Below, piece by piece: positions 24,599 through 34,093 of a stretch of 64,000 nucleotides of DNA. The notes under the pieces are model-generated. The model ran no database searches and was not told the origin of the DNA. It saw nothing but the letters and a program-made list of their open reading frames with translations. Source of the stretch: Candidatus Hamiltonella defensa 5AT (Acyrthosiphon pisum) (GTDB taxonomy: Bacteria > Pseudomonadota > Gammaproteobacteria > Enterobacterales > Enterobacteriaceae); contig NC_012751.1 of the NCBI RefSeq assembly GCF_000021705.1, positions 1,538,006-1,602,005 of the forward strand, in the 5' to 3' direction. The first letter of the stretch is position 1; the number at the start of each line of letters is the position of its first letter. A program made the translations under genes and the position numbers.

Positions 24599-25975
24599 AT
24601 GAAAATCATTATTCTTGGAGCAGGGCAGGTAGGTGTAACACTGGCAGAAAACCTGGCGAGCGAAAATAATGATATCACTGTTGTTGACATTGATGTCAAC
24701 CGCTTGCGTGAGCTACAGGACAAGTTAGATCTACGAGTGATACAAGGGCAGGGATCTTATCCTCGTATATTAAGAGAAGCAGGTGCTCAAAATGCAGATA
24801 TGTTAATTGCAGTCACCAATTCTGATGAAATCAATATGATGGCCTGCCAGGTGGCTTATTCATTGTTTAACACACCCAATCGCATCGCTCGTATTCGTTC
24901 TACTGAATATATTTTTGAAACGGCGAAGCTTTTCCAACCCGAAGTCATACCTGTTGATTATCTGATTTCACCAGAGCAATTAGTCATCAATTATATTTAT
25001 CAGCTCATAGAGTATCCTGGGGCTTTGCAAGTGATTAATTTTGCTGATAAAAAAATCAGTATTGTTGCAGTAAATGCGTATTATGGCGGTCCTCTTGTCG
25101 GTAATGCACTTTCTTCTTTACCTGAACGTATGCCTCATATCAACACAAGGGTTGCGGCTATTTTTCGGCAAGATAGACCGATTCGGCCACAAGGGTCCAC
25201 TATTATTGAAGCGAATGATGAAGTGTTTTTTGTGGCCGCTTCGCAACACATTCGAGCTGTGATAAGTGAATTACAGCGTTTAGAAAAACCTTACAAACGG
25301 ATTATGATAGTCGGAGGCGGTAATATAGGGGCTGGTTTAGCACTAAAATTAGAAAAAAATTACTATGTTAAATTAATTGAGCGTAACAAAAATAGAGCCA
25401 CCGAATTAACAGAAATGTTAAATAATACGATTGTTTATTATGGTAATGCCTCTGATCAGGAATTACTGGCTCAAGAGCAAGTAGAGCAAGTCGATGTTTT
25501 TATCGCTGTGACTAATGATGATGAAGACAATATTATGTCAGCCATGTTAGCAAAAAAGATGGGCGCTAAAAAAGCCATGGTGCTGATTCAACGTAGTGCG
25601 TACGTTGATTTAGTGCAGGGCGGCGTCATAGACATTGTGATTTCACCGCAACAAGTCACTATTTCAGCGTTATTGGGTCATGTGCGCAAAGCAGATATTG
25701 TGAGTGTTTTTTCACTTCGCCGTGGTGTTGCTGAAGCCATTGAGGCGATAGCTCATGGTGATGAAAGCACATCTAAAGTCGTCGGTCGTAAAATTAAAGA
25801 TATTAAGCTTCCTTCGGGTACGGTTATTGGGGCTATTGCACGCGGTGATGAAGTGATTATTGCCAATAATAACGCTGTCATTCAACAAGGGGATCATATT
25901 GTGATGTTTATTACTCATAAAAAATTTGTGCCTGATGTTGAGCGATTATTTCAACCTAGCCCCTTTTTTTTGTAA
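24599..25975 (+). CDS. trkA: Trk potassium uptake regulator TrkA
   Basis: TrkA is the peripheral NAD-binding subunit gating TrkH/TrkG potassium channels. It has two RCK units: MKIIILGAGQVGVTLAENLA at the start and IMIVGGGNIGAGLALKLEKN near residue 236, each followed by a TrkA-C domain. The length of 458 residues equals E. coli. It ends the def-fmt-rsmB-trkA operon. TrkH or TrkG is not in this window. Confidence 0.96.
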   Translation: MKIIILGAGQVGVTLAENLASENNDITVVDIDVNRLRELQDKLDLRVIQGQGSYPRILREAGAQNADMLIAVTNSDEINMMACQVAYSLFNTPNRIARIRSTEYIFETAKLFQPEVIPVDYLISPEQLVINYIYQLIEYPGALQVINFADKKISIVAVNAYYGGPLVGNALSSLPERMPHINTRVAAIFRQDRPIRPQGSTIIEANDEVFFVAASQHIRAVISELQRLEKPYKRIMIVGGGNIGAGLALKLEKNYYVKLIERNKNRATELTEMLNNTIVYYGNASDQELLAQEQVEQVDVFIAVTNDDEDNIMSAMLAKKMGAKKAMVLIQRSAYVDLVQGGVIDIVISPQQVTISALLGHVRKADIVSVFSLRRGVAEAIEAIAHGDESTSKVVGRKIKDIKLPSGTVIGAIARGDEVIIANNNAVIQQGDHIVMFITHKKFVPDVERLFQPSPFFL

Positions 25976-26039
25976 CTGACTATGAAAAATAAATAAAAAT
26001 AATCTCCTCTTTCGCTCCATTACGTTGATGATAAAAATC

Positions 26040-28346
26040 ATGATGAATTCATTAAACCATCTTCTTGCAGAAGAAATTAAAGCCGATCCCAAGCAGGTTT
26101 CTTGTGCAGTGCAGCTATTAGATGAAGGAAATACCGTTCCTTTTATCGCGCGTTATCGTAAAGAAATCACAGGGGGATTAGATGACACTCAACTTCGGTT
26201 ATTAGAAAGCCGGTTGGGTTATTTGCGTGAATTAGCGGATCGTCGGCACAGCATTTTGAAGTCGATAGAGGAACAGGGAAAGCTCACCGATGCTCTAGCC
26301 AATGCGATTAACAGCACCCTAAACAAAGCAGAATTGGAAGACCTTTATTTGCCTTACAAACCGAAGCGTCGTACCAAAGGGCAGATTGCGATCGAAGCAG
26401 GTCTTGAGTCTCTTGCCGAAACGTTATGGCAGGACCCGCATCAAGATCCTGAGATCTTGGCGCAACAATATATCAATGCTGAAAAAAACATCACAGACAC
26501 AAAATCCGCTTTAGAAGGCGCCCGTTATATTTTAATGGAGCGTTTTTCGGAAGACGCGGCATTGCTCTCAAAAGTGCGTCAATATCTTTGGAAAAATGCG
26601 CATTTCGTTTCTCAGGTTTTACCTGAGAAAGAAGAAGTAGGCGCTAAGTTTCGTGATTATTTTGATTATCAAGAGCCTATTGCAAAAATTCCCTCACATC
26701 GTGCGCTCGCGCTATTTCGCGGGCGTAGTGAAGGTGTGCTTCAATTGGCTTTAAAGGTGCTTTCAGACGAAGATCCCAGCGAAGCGATTCTGGTGGAGCA
26801 TTTTAACATTCGGCTTAATAATGCGCCTTCGGATCATTGGCGCAAAACCGTGTTGCAATGGGCGTGGCGTGTGAAAATAATCCCCCATCTTGAAACAGAG
26901 TTGATGGGGAATGTACGAGAAATGGCCCAAGAACAAGCCATTGAAGTCTTTGCACTCAATATGAAAGATTTGCTGATGGCGGCCCCTGCAGGGATGCGTC
27001 CCACGATGGGAATGGATCCTGGGTTAAGAACCGGGGTGAAAATTGCGGTAGTCGATGCCACAGGAAAATTGCTCGCGACCGATACGGTGTATCCCCACAC
27101 AGGTCAAGCAGCCAAAGCGGCTATCCGAGTGGCGCATTTGTGTCTTGAACATCAGGTAGAATGGGTTGCGATTGGGAACGGAACGGCATCCCGAGAAACA
27201 GAACGCTTTTATGCAGAAGTTCAAAAGCAGTATCCGGAAGTAAACAGTCAAAAAGTGATTGTCAGTGAAGCAGGGGCTTCCGTTTATTCCGCTTCTGAAC
27301 TGGCGGCAGAAGAGTTTCCTGATTTAGATGTGTCTATTCGTGGTGCTGTCTCTATTGCTCGACGGCTACAGGATCCTCTGGCTGAATTAGTGAAAATCGA
27401 TCCAAAATCGATTGGGGTGGGCCAATATCAGCATGATGTCAGCCAAACGCAGTTGGCTAAAAAATTAACGGCCGTGGTGGAAGATTGTGTCAATTCAGTG
27501 GGCGTCGATCTCAATACCGCCTCCGTTCCATTACTGACTCGAGTGGCTGGCTTAAGCACAAGCATGGCAAAAAATATCGTGAATTGGCGTGATCTTAACG
27601 GCCGTTTTATTCATCGGCAGCAATTACTCAACATTAACCAAGTCGGCCCAAAAGCGTTTGAACAAAGCGCGGGATTTTTGCGCATCAATAATGGAGACAA
27701 TCCTTTAGATGCTTCCACTGTTCATCCTGAAGCCTATCCAGTAGTGGAAAATATTTTGAAATCGACGAAACAACACTTATCTCAATTGATGGGCAACATC
27801 TCCATTTTAAGATCATTAAATCCAGAGAATTTTGTGAATGACCGATTTGGTCTCCCCACAGTGCGCGATATTTTGAAAGAGCTTGAAAAACCAGGGCGGG
27901 ATCCGAGACCTGAGTTTAAAACGCCGATCTTTTCTGATGAGATAGAAACGCTCAAGGATCTGATTCCAGGCATGATTTTACAGGGCTCTGTTACTAACAT
28001 CACTCATTTTGGCGCTTTTATTGATATAGGTGTACATCAAGACGGCCTGGTGCATATCTCTTCCATGGCTAATCAATTTGTGACAGATCCTCATCAGCTG
28101 ATCAAAACGGGCGACATTGTACAGGTTAAGGTGCTTTCTATTGATATGGAACGCAAGCGTATTGCTTTGAGCATGCGATTGGACGAACAGATCGCTGATA
28201 AAAAAGACAAAACGGCTTCTGAAAATGAATCAAAAGAAAAGAGACTGACCAAAAAAAGACCTCTTAAAAATGCCCCCATCAGTCATTTTAAGAATTCTGC
28301 ACTCAGCGATGCGTTTGCTTCTGCGATAAAAAATAAACGTTCATAG
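26040..28346 (+). CDS. tex: Tex/YhgF transcription accessory protein
   Basis: Tex is a conserved RNA-binding protein of about 770 residues linked to transcription and to survival under stress. Domains in order: N-terminal helical domain (DEGNTVPFIARYRKEITGGL), YqgF-homologous RNase H-like fold (MGMDPGLRTGVKIAVVDATG, about 325), helix-hairpin-helix part (LNTASVPLLTRVAGLSTSMA) and C-terminal S1 domain (LQGSVTNITHFGAFIDIGVH, about 650-720). The start is best at 26040 or 26043, giving MMNSLNHLLAEEI as in E. coli. The gene is complete. Confidence 0.95.
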   Translation: MMNSLNHLLAEEIKADPKQVSCAVQLLDEGNTVPFIARYRKEITGGLDDTQLRLLESRLGYLRELADRRHSILKSIEEQGKLTDALANAINSTLNKAELEDLYLPYKPKRRTKGQIAIEAGLESLAETLWQDPHQDPEILAQQYINAEKNITDTKSALEGARYILMERFSEDAALLSKVRQYLWKNAHFVSQVLPEKEEVGAKFRDYFDYQEPIAKIPSHRALALFRGRSEGVLQLALKVLSDEDPSEAILVEHFNIRLNNAPSDHWRKTVLQWAWRVKIIPHLETELMGNVREMAQEQAIEVFALNMKDLLMAAPAGMRPTMGMDPGLRTGVKIAVVDATGKLLATDTVYPHTGQAAKAAIRVAHLCLEHQVEWVAIGNGTASRETERFYAEVQKQYPEVNSQKVIVSEAGASVYSASELAAEEFPDLDVSIRGAVSIARRLQDPLAELVKIDPKSIGVGQYQHDVSQTQLAKKLTAVVEDCVNSVGVDLNTASVPLLTRVAGLSTSMAKNIVNWRDLNGRFIHRQQLLNINQVGPKAFEQSAGFLRINNGDNPLDASTVHPEAYPVVENILKSTKQHLSQLMGNISILRSLNPENFVNDRFGLPTVRDILKELEKPGRDPRPEFKTPIFSDEIETLKDLIPGMILQGSVTNITHFGAFIDIGVHQDGLVHISSMANQFVTDPHQLIKTGDIVQVKVLSIDMERKRIALSMRLDEQIADKKDKTASENESKEKRLTKKRPLKNAPISHFKNSALSDAFASAIKNKRS

Positions 28347-28364
28347 TCATTAGGAACTTGTTAA

Positions 28365-29651
28365 ATGAATGATTCCAATAAACTATACGACCTCGCTCAG
28401 TGTTTTATTCCAGGAGGGGTGAATTCTCCAGTTCGGGCATTTCAAGGGGTGGATGGTAAGCCTTTCTTTGTAGAAAAAGCAGGTGGCGCCTATTTATATG
28501 ATGTAGACGGTCGAGCTTACATTGATTATGTCGGATCTTGGGGGCCGATGATATTGGGACATCGTCATCCGGTGATATGTGATGCACTGACTAAAGCGAT
28601 TGAAAATGGGATTAGTTTTGGAGCACCCACTGAAATAGAAGTGAAAATGGCGCAACTATTGACCCAATTAATGCCCAGTATGGATATGGTGAGAATGGTG
28701 AATTCAGGCACAGAAGCGACCATGAGTGCCATCCGCCTGGCAAGAGGATTCACAAAACGAGATAAAATTATCAAATTTGAAGGCTGCTATCACGGTCATT
28801 CAGATTGTTTACTCGTCAAAGCCGGTTCGGGGGCTTTAACATTAGGGCAAGCTGATTCGCCAGGGGTTCCAAAAGATTTTGCTCAACATACTTTAATCTG
28901 TACCTATAACGATCTGAGCTCAGTCCGAAAAAACCTGGAGGATTATCCAAAAGAAGTAGCGGCTATTATCGTAGAGCCCGTTGCGGGAAATATGAACTGC
29001 ATCCTTCCATCAGAAAATTTCTTGCCTGGATTGCGTCAATTATGTGATGAATTTGGAGCATTACTCATTATGGATGAAGTGATGACGGGTTTTCGGGTGG
29101 CTTTAGGAGGCGCTCAAGAGTATTACAATATCAAACCTGATCTTACCTGTTTAGGAAAAATTATCGGGGGAGGAATGCCTGTCGCTGCTTTTGGAGGGCG
29201 CAAGGAGGTGATGTCAATATTGGCGCCTTTAGGTCCAGTGTATCAGGCAGAGACGTTATCAGGCCATCCGCTCGGAATGGCGGCGGGTTTTGCCTGCTTA
29301 ACAGAATTGGCTCGGCCTGGTTTGCATAAAAAATTAACTGAATTGACGACATTATTAGTCCTAAACCTAAAAAAGGCTGCTCAAGAACACAATATTCCTT
29401 TGATCATTAATCATCTTGGGGGGATGTTTGGTTTTTTCTTTACTGATGCGAAAACAGTCACTTGTTATGAAGATGTAAAAAAATGCAATATTGAACGTTT
29501 TAAACGTTTTTTTTATTTTATGCTTAAAGAAGGGATTTATTTCGCGCCCTCTGCGTTTGAGGCAGGTTTTATGTCATTAGCACACGGTGTTGAAGAAATT
29601 GAAAAAACAATCAGTTCTGCAAGGCGCTGCTTTGCTCAAAGTCGATTCTGA
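28365..29651 (+). CDS. hemL: Glutamate-1-semialdehyde 2,1-aminomutase
   Basis: HemL makes 5-aminolevulinate, the haem precursor, in the C5 pathway. It is a class III PLP aminotransferase with the PLP lysine at K265 (CLGKIIGGGMPVAAFGG), exactly as in E. coli. NSGTEATMSAIRLARG, CYHGHSDCLLVKAGSG and EPVAGNMNCI are also intact. The 428 residues match the family. It follows tex on the same strand with 18 bases between; in E. coli the two are not neighbours, so this block is rearranged. Confidence 0.97.
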   Translation: MNDSNKLYDLAQCFIPGGVNSPVRAFQGVDGKPFFVEKAGGAYLYDVDGRAYIDYVGSWGPMILGHRHPVICDALTKAIENGISFGAPTEIEVKMAQLLTQLMPSMDMVRMVNSGTEATMSAIRLARGFTKRDKIIKFEGCYHGHSDCLLVKAGSGALTLGQADSPGVPKDFAQHTLICTYNDLSSVRKNLEDYPKEVAAIIVEPVAGNMNCILPSENFLPGLRQLCDEFGALLIMDEVMTGFRVALGGAQEYYNIKPDLTCLGKIIGGGMPVAAFGGRKEVMSILAPLGPVYQAETLSGHPLGMAAGFACLTELARPGLHKKLTELTTLLVLNLKKAAQEHNIPLIINHLGGMFGFFFTDAKTVTCYEDVKKCNIERFKRFFYFMLKEGIYFAPSAFEAGFMSLAHGVEEIEKTISSARRCFAQSRF

Positions 29652-29951
29652 TGCCATGGGCTGTATTTGATAAACGCAAAAATTCAGCATTTTCTGGCGA
29701 TCTCAATTTTTTGAATTTTAACCGCTAAATTTTTCATGTCTAAGCTCCCTGTAAAACCTCTGAGGGCTGTCATCAATTTTTACCTGTTAAGGATTATTTT
29801 TTATTTATCTTGAACTTTATTTTAAAAAATCAGCTGACATTGCATTTAAATTCTCACTCTAATTAACATCTCTGGCCTTGTTGGCATCCCTTCTGACTGA
29901 TACAGTAGGTGAATTTCGTGACCTCTTCATTTTTAGGACTTTTCCGCCATT
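29652..29951. other. Upstream region of mreB
   Basis: No gene is recognised in these 300 bases between hemL and mreB. The mreBCD promoter must lie here, but no clear -35/-10 pair was identified. E. coli csrD, normally upstream of mreB, is absent. Confidence 0.5.
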
Positions 29952-30995
29952 ATGTTTAAGAAATTTCGTGGCATGTTTTCCAGTGATTTATCCATTGACT
30001 TGGGTACCGCCAATACCCTGATTTATGTTAAAGGACAAGGGATCGTACTGAATGAACCTTCAGTAGTTGCTATTCGTCAAGATAGAGGCGGCTCCTCTAA
30101 AAGAGTCGCTGCTGTAGGTACTGATGCCAAACAGATGTTGGGACGCACTCCGGGTAATATCGCGGCCATTCGTCCTATGAAAGATGGAGTCATCGCCGAT
30201 TTTTTTGTCACCGAAAAAATGCTCCAGTACTTTATTAAGCAGGTTCATAGCAATAGTTTTATGCGCCCAAGCCCCCGTGTATTGGTGTGTGTGCCTGTCG
30301 GTGCGACACAAGTGGAACGTCGTGCAATACGCGAATCGGCTCAAGGAGCCGGTGCCCGTCAAGTATTTCTTATTGAGGAACCCATGGCAGCCGCTATTGG
30401 CGCAGGTCTGCCCGTTTCTGAAGCAACAGGCTCCATGGTCGTTGATATTGGAGGAGGTACTACTGAAGTCGCTGTCATTTCCTTAAATGGTGTCGTTTAC
30501 TCCTCTTCTGTTCGTATTGGTGGTGATCGTTTTGATGAAGCGATCATTAATTACGTGCGCCGCAACTACGGCTCCTTGATTGGTGAAGCCACAGCCGAGC
30601 GAATTAAACACGGTATCGGCTCTGCCTATCCTTGTGATGAAATCCTGGAAATGGAAGTTCGAGGCCGTAATTTAGCGGAAGGAGTACCACGTGGTTTTAC
30701 TTTGAATTCAAACGAAATTCTTGAAGCGTTACAAGAGCCGCTAACGGGTATTCTGAGTGCCATCATGGTTGCTTTAGAACAATGTCCTCCAGAATTAGCG
30801 TCTGATATTTCAGAACGTGGGATGGTGTTAACAGGCGGGGGAGCTTTATTACGTAATTTTGAACGCTTATTAATGGAAGAAATAGGTATCCCTGTGGTGG
30901 TCTCTGAAGATCCTCTGACCTGTGTTGCTCGTGGAGGAGGAAAAGCCCTGGAAATGATCGATATGCACGGCGGTGACTTATTTAGTGAGGAATAA
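29952..30995 (+). CDS. mreB: Rod-shape actin homolog MreB
   Basis: MreB forms filaments under the membrane that guide lateral wall synthesis. All 347 residues align with E. coli with few changes: the phosphate 1 loop (DLGTANTLIYVKGQGIVLNE), phosphate 2 (MVVDIGGGTTEVAVISLNGV) and adenosine motif (GMVLTGGGALLRNFERLL). The amphipathic N-terminus is MFKKFRGMFSSDL. It is the first gene of mreBCD. Keeping this operon suggests the cells remain rod-shaped, unlike many strongly reduced symbionts. Confidence 0.98.
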   Translation: MFKKFRGMFSSDLSIDLGTANTLIYVKGQGIVLNEPSVVAIRQDRGGSSKRVAAVGTDAKQMLGRTPGNIAAIRPMKDGVIADFFVTEKMLQYFIKQVHSNSFMRPSPRVLVCVPVGATQVERRAIRESAQGAGARQVFLIEEPMAAAIGAGLPVSEATGSMVVDIGGGTTEVAVISLNGVVYSSSVRIGGDRFDEAIINYVRRNYGSLIGEATAERIKHGIGSAYPCDEILEMEVRGRNLAEGVPRGFTLNSNEILEALQEPLTGILSAIMVALEQCPPELASDISERGMVLTGGGALLRNFERLLMEEIGIPVVVSEDPLTCVARGGGKALEMIDMHGGDLFSEE

Positions 30996-31004
30996 GCATC
31001 CATT

Positions 31005-31862
31005 ATGAGGCGTCTTTTTAGTCATGATTCGTCACTTGAATTACGACTTTTTTGTGCTGTTTTTCTGGCCATATTACTGGTTATTTTGGATGCTCGATTA
31101 GGTGCTTTGGTTAAAATACGCCGTTATCTTGATACCGCAGTCTCACCCTTGTATTTTTTAACAAATACCCCTGGAAAAATATTAGACCGTGTCTCGGGAA
31201 TGCTGAAAACGCATCAGCAGTATGAACTGGAAAATCAAACTTTGCGTCGGGATCTCTTCCTTAAAAATATTGATTTAGAAAAATTAAAACAATTAAAAAA
31301 AGAAAATAGCCAGCTACGAGCGCTGATGGCTTCGCCTTTAGTTCAAACAGAAAAAAAAATGATAACAGAGGTGCTTTCGATAAGTCGTAATCCTTACAGT
31401 GATCAAATTGTAATTGATAAGGGAAGCTTTCATGGTGTTTATGAGGGGCAGCCTGTGATCAACGACAAAGGCGTCGTCGGCCAGGTGATGAGTGTCAGTC
31501 AACTGACCAGCCGAGTGCTCTTGATTTGTGATACATCACACGCCATACCCGTACAGGTTTTACGTAATGATATTAGAGCTGTGGCAGTAGGTAGAGGATG
31601 TCAATACGATCTACTACTAGAGTATCTCAATAATGACGCAGATATTCATGATGGTGATATTTTGTTGACCTCAGGCTTGGGCGGACGTTTTCCTGAAGGG
31701 TATCCTGTTGCTGTTGTTTCTTCAGTGAAAATCGACACTCAGAGAGCAGACAGCATTATTACGGCTCGACCGACTGTAAATTTAAAAAATTTCAGGTATT
31801 TATTACTGATATGGGATAAAAATTATCATGCGAATATGCCGTTGGATCCCCAAATTCAGTAA
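31005..31862 (+). CDS. mreC: Rod-shape protein MreC
   Basis: MreC is a bitopic periplasmic protein that links MreB to the elongasome. Seen are the N-terminal membrane helix (FCAVFLAILLVILDARLG), a coiled coil (about 70-110) and two beta-barrel domains (ISRNPYSDQIVIDKGSFHGV, INDKGVVGQVMSVSQLTSRV, GDILLTSGLGGRFPEGYPVA). At 285 residues it lacks the long proline-rich C-terminal tail of E. coli MreC (367), which is not conserved in the family. It follows mreB by 9 bases. Confidence 0.95.
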   Translation: MRRLFSHDSSLELRLFCAVFLAILLVILDARLGALVKIRRYLDTAVSPLYFLTNTPGKILDRVSGMLKTHQQYELENQTLRRDLFLKNIDLEKLKQLKKENSQLRALMASPLVQTEKKMITEVLSISRNPYSDQIVIDKGSFHGVYEGQPVINDKGVVGQVMSVSQLTSRVLLICDTSHAIPVQVLRNDIRAVAVGRGCQYDLLLEYLNNDADIHDGDILLTSGLGGRFPEGYPVAVVSSVKIDTQRADSIITARPTVNLKNFRYLLLIWDKNYHANMPLDPQIQ

Positions 31863-31996
31863 ACCAGGTAATGGATATAGGTTTACAAAAAAATGATATT
31901 AAGTGATGTTATAAAAAGAGGGTATATTTCCTCTTATTCCACAATAATGCCTTCTGCAAAGTCAGCTGAGACTGTTTCTCAGAAAAGGTAATATCA

Positions 31997-32485
31997 ATGA
32001 GCTATTATAAAAGCCGTGGGCGCTGGGTCATTTATTTATCATTTTTGATTGGAATCATATTGCAAATCATGCCTTGGCCACAGCAAATTGATATGTTTCA
32101 ACCCTCGTGGCTTCTTTTAATTTTTATTTATTGGGTGATGGCTTTACCTCATCGAGTTAACCTGGGCACGGGTTTTATTTTAGGGTTAATCACAGATCTT
32201 TTATTGGGATCTACTCTGGGTATTCATTCATTGGGAATGAGTATGATTGCTTATTTGGTTACCATTAAATTTCAGACATTCCGAAATATGGCATTATGGC
32301 AACAAACTTTATTTGTTATATTGCTCTCTATAATTATGACCATCACGGTATTTTTGACCGAGTTTTTGATCATTCATGTCTCATTTAATACTGGAATTTT
32401 TTCAAATGCCCTCATCAATGGTATTGTTTGGCCTTGGCTATTTTTATTGATGCGAAAAACCCGGCGAAAATTTTTGGTCCAATAA
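31997..32485 (+). CDS. mreD: Rod-shape protein MreD
   Basis: MreD is an integral inner-membrane partner of MreC. The 162 residues contain about five hydrophobic helices, with the family features MPWPQQIDMFQPSWLLLIFI, LPHRVNLGTGFILGLITDLL and the C-terminal MRKTRRKF. It lies 134 bases after mreC and 33 before rng. E. coli has yhdE (maf) between mreD and rng; it is missing here. Confidence 0.94.
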   Translation: MSYYKSRGRWVIYLSFLIGIILQIMPWPQQIDMFQPSWLLLIFIYWVMALPHRVNLGTGFILGLITDLLLGSTLGIHSLGMSMIAYLVTIKFQTFRNMALWQQTLFVILLSIIMTITVFLTEFLIIHVSFNTGIFSNALINGIVWPWLFLLMRKTRRKFLVQ

Positions 32486-32518
32486 TAACAATTATCTTAA
32501 AATTTAAGAGAAATAACA

Positions 32519-34006
32519 GTGACTTCTGAATTATTAATCAATGTCACCCCTTTTGAAACCAGAGTAGCGTATATCGATGACAATATTCTGCAAGAAATTT
32601 ACATTGAACGTGAAAATGAAAATAAGACAGGCTTAGTTGGAAATATCTATCAAGGCCGTGTTACTCGGATCTTACCAGGAATGCAAGCGGCCTTTATTGA
32701 TATTCAGCTTGAAAAAGCGGCTTTTCTTCATGCTTCAGATATTCTTTCATTAAAGCCTCCAGAAAATGAGGATCAAAGACAAGACATCGCTGAACTCATT
32801 CATCTGGGGCAAAATGTCATGGTTCAGGTGATAAAAGATCCATTAGGATCCAAAGGGGCTCGTCTGACTACTCATATTACTTTAGCTTCGCGTTATCTGG
32901 TTTTAACCATGACACCAGAAGTGGCCATTTCTCAACGTCTTGAAAATGAGCAGGAAAGAGAGCGTTTAAAAAATATCGTTTCGTCTTATTGCGATAAAAA
33001 AAACGGTTTTATTGTCCGCACTGCCGCTGAAGGAATGGATGAAAAAGCATTGGCGTCTGATGCCGCTTTTCTTAAATCGCTTTGGGCAAATATCATTGCA
33101 GGAAAAACACAAAACGGCAGCAAAAACGTTTTGTATACCGAGCTCCCTTTGAAAAAACGTATATTACGTGATTTTACAGTAGTGGCTAGTCTTGATCGCG
33201 TTAGGATAGACGATCAACAAACCTATAATTCGTTGAAAGCATTCAGTGAGGAATATATTCCTGAAATGCTCCCTAAATTAGAACATTATCCTGTTGAAAA
33301 AAAAAATAATCAGACACTCTTTAGTTTTTATCATGTTGAAAACGAAATTCAATCCTTGTTGAATAAAAAGGTGCCATTAAAATCTGGGGGTTGCCTGATC
33401 ATTGAGCAGACAGAAGCCATGACAACCATCGATATTAATACCGCGGGTTTCGTCGGTTATAAAAACCTTGAAGAGACTATCTTTGATACCAACATTGAAG
33501 CAACACGGGTGATTGCACGTCAGTTACGTCTACGAAATTTAGGGGGTATTATCATTATTGATTTTATTGATATGAAAAACGAGGAGCATAAAAAAAACGT
33601 ATTATCTTCGTTGAAGAAAGCATTAAATCAAGATCGTGTCAAAACAACGGTCGGTGAGTTTTCACCCTTAGGATTAATAGAGATCACTCGCAAACGTACC
33701 ACTGAAAATATTGAAAAGATACTTTGTGATCGCTGTCAAACTTGCGAAGGCAGAGGTTGGTTTAAATCACCTGAAACCGTCTGTCATGAAATTTTCAGAA
33801 AAATGATACAGCTACATCATTCTTCTGATTCACAGCAAATGTTAGTGTACGTGTCAAATCGTGTTAGTGATTTTCTTCTGCACCAAAAAGCGGAGACATT
33901 AGCTAAAATACAATGCCTATTAGGTAAAAAAATTCAAATAAAAATAGACCCGCTTTATACTCAAAATCAGTTTCATATTTTAACAATCTCACCCCCATCT
34001 GTTTAA
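32519..34006 (+). CDS. rng: Ribonuclease G
   Basis: RNase G matures the 5' end of 16S rRNA and decays some mRNAs. It starts with GTG (TSELLINVTPFETRVAYIDD), has the S1 domain at about 38-125 (NIYQGRVTRILPGMQAAFID) and the catalytic part with TIDINTAGFVGYKNLEETIF and the magnesium ligand region LGGIIIIDFIDM. The zinc link is CDRCQTCEGRG. Length is 495 against 489 in E. coli. In E. coli yhdP follows; here tldD comes next, so yhdP has been lost. Confidence 0.96.
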   Translation: MTSELLINVTPFETRVAYIDDNILQEIYIERENENKTGLVGNIYQGRVTRILPGMQAAFIDIQLEKAAFLHASDILSLKPPENEDQRQDIAELIHLGQNVMVQVIKDPLGSKGARLTTHITLASRYLVLTMTPEVAISQRLENEQERERLKNIVSSYCDKKNGFIVRTAAEGMDEKALASDAAFLKSLWANIIAGKTQNGSKNVLYTELPLKKRILRDFTVVASLDRVRIDDQQTYNSLKAFSEEYIPEMLPKLEHYPVEKKNNQTLFSFYHVENEIQSLLNKKVPLKSGGCLIIEQTEAMTTIDINTAGFVGYKNLEETIFDTNIEATRVIARQLRLRNLGGIIIIDFIDMKNEEHKKNVLSSLKKALNQDRVKTTVGEFSPLGLIEITRKRTTENIEKILCDRCQTCEGRGWFKSPETVCHEIFRKMIQLHHSSDSQQMLVYVSNRVSDFLLHQKAETLAKIQCLLGKKIQIKIDPLYTQNQFHILTISPPSV

Positions 34007-34093
34007 TGGATATGGCTGTCCTGTCACGCAGGATCACGGTGTAGACCAGGTTTTGTAATTTTTTTTAACAATAAAAAATAATGAGTGATACAT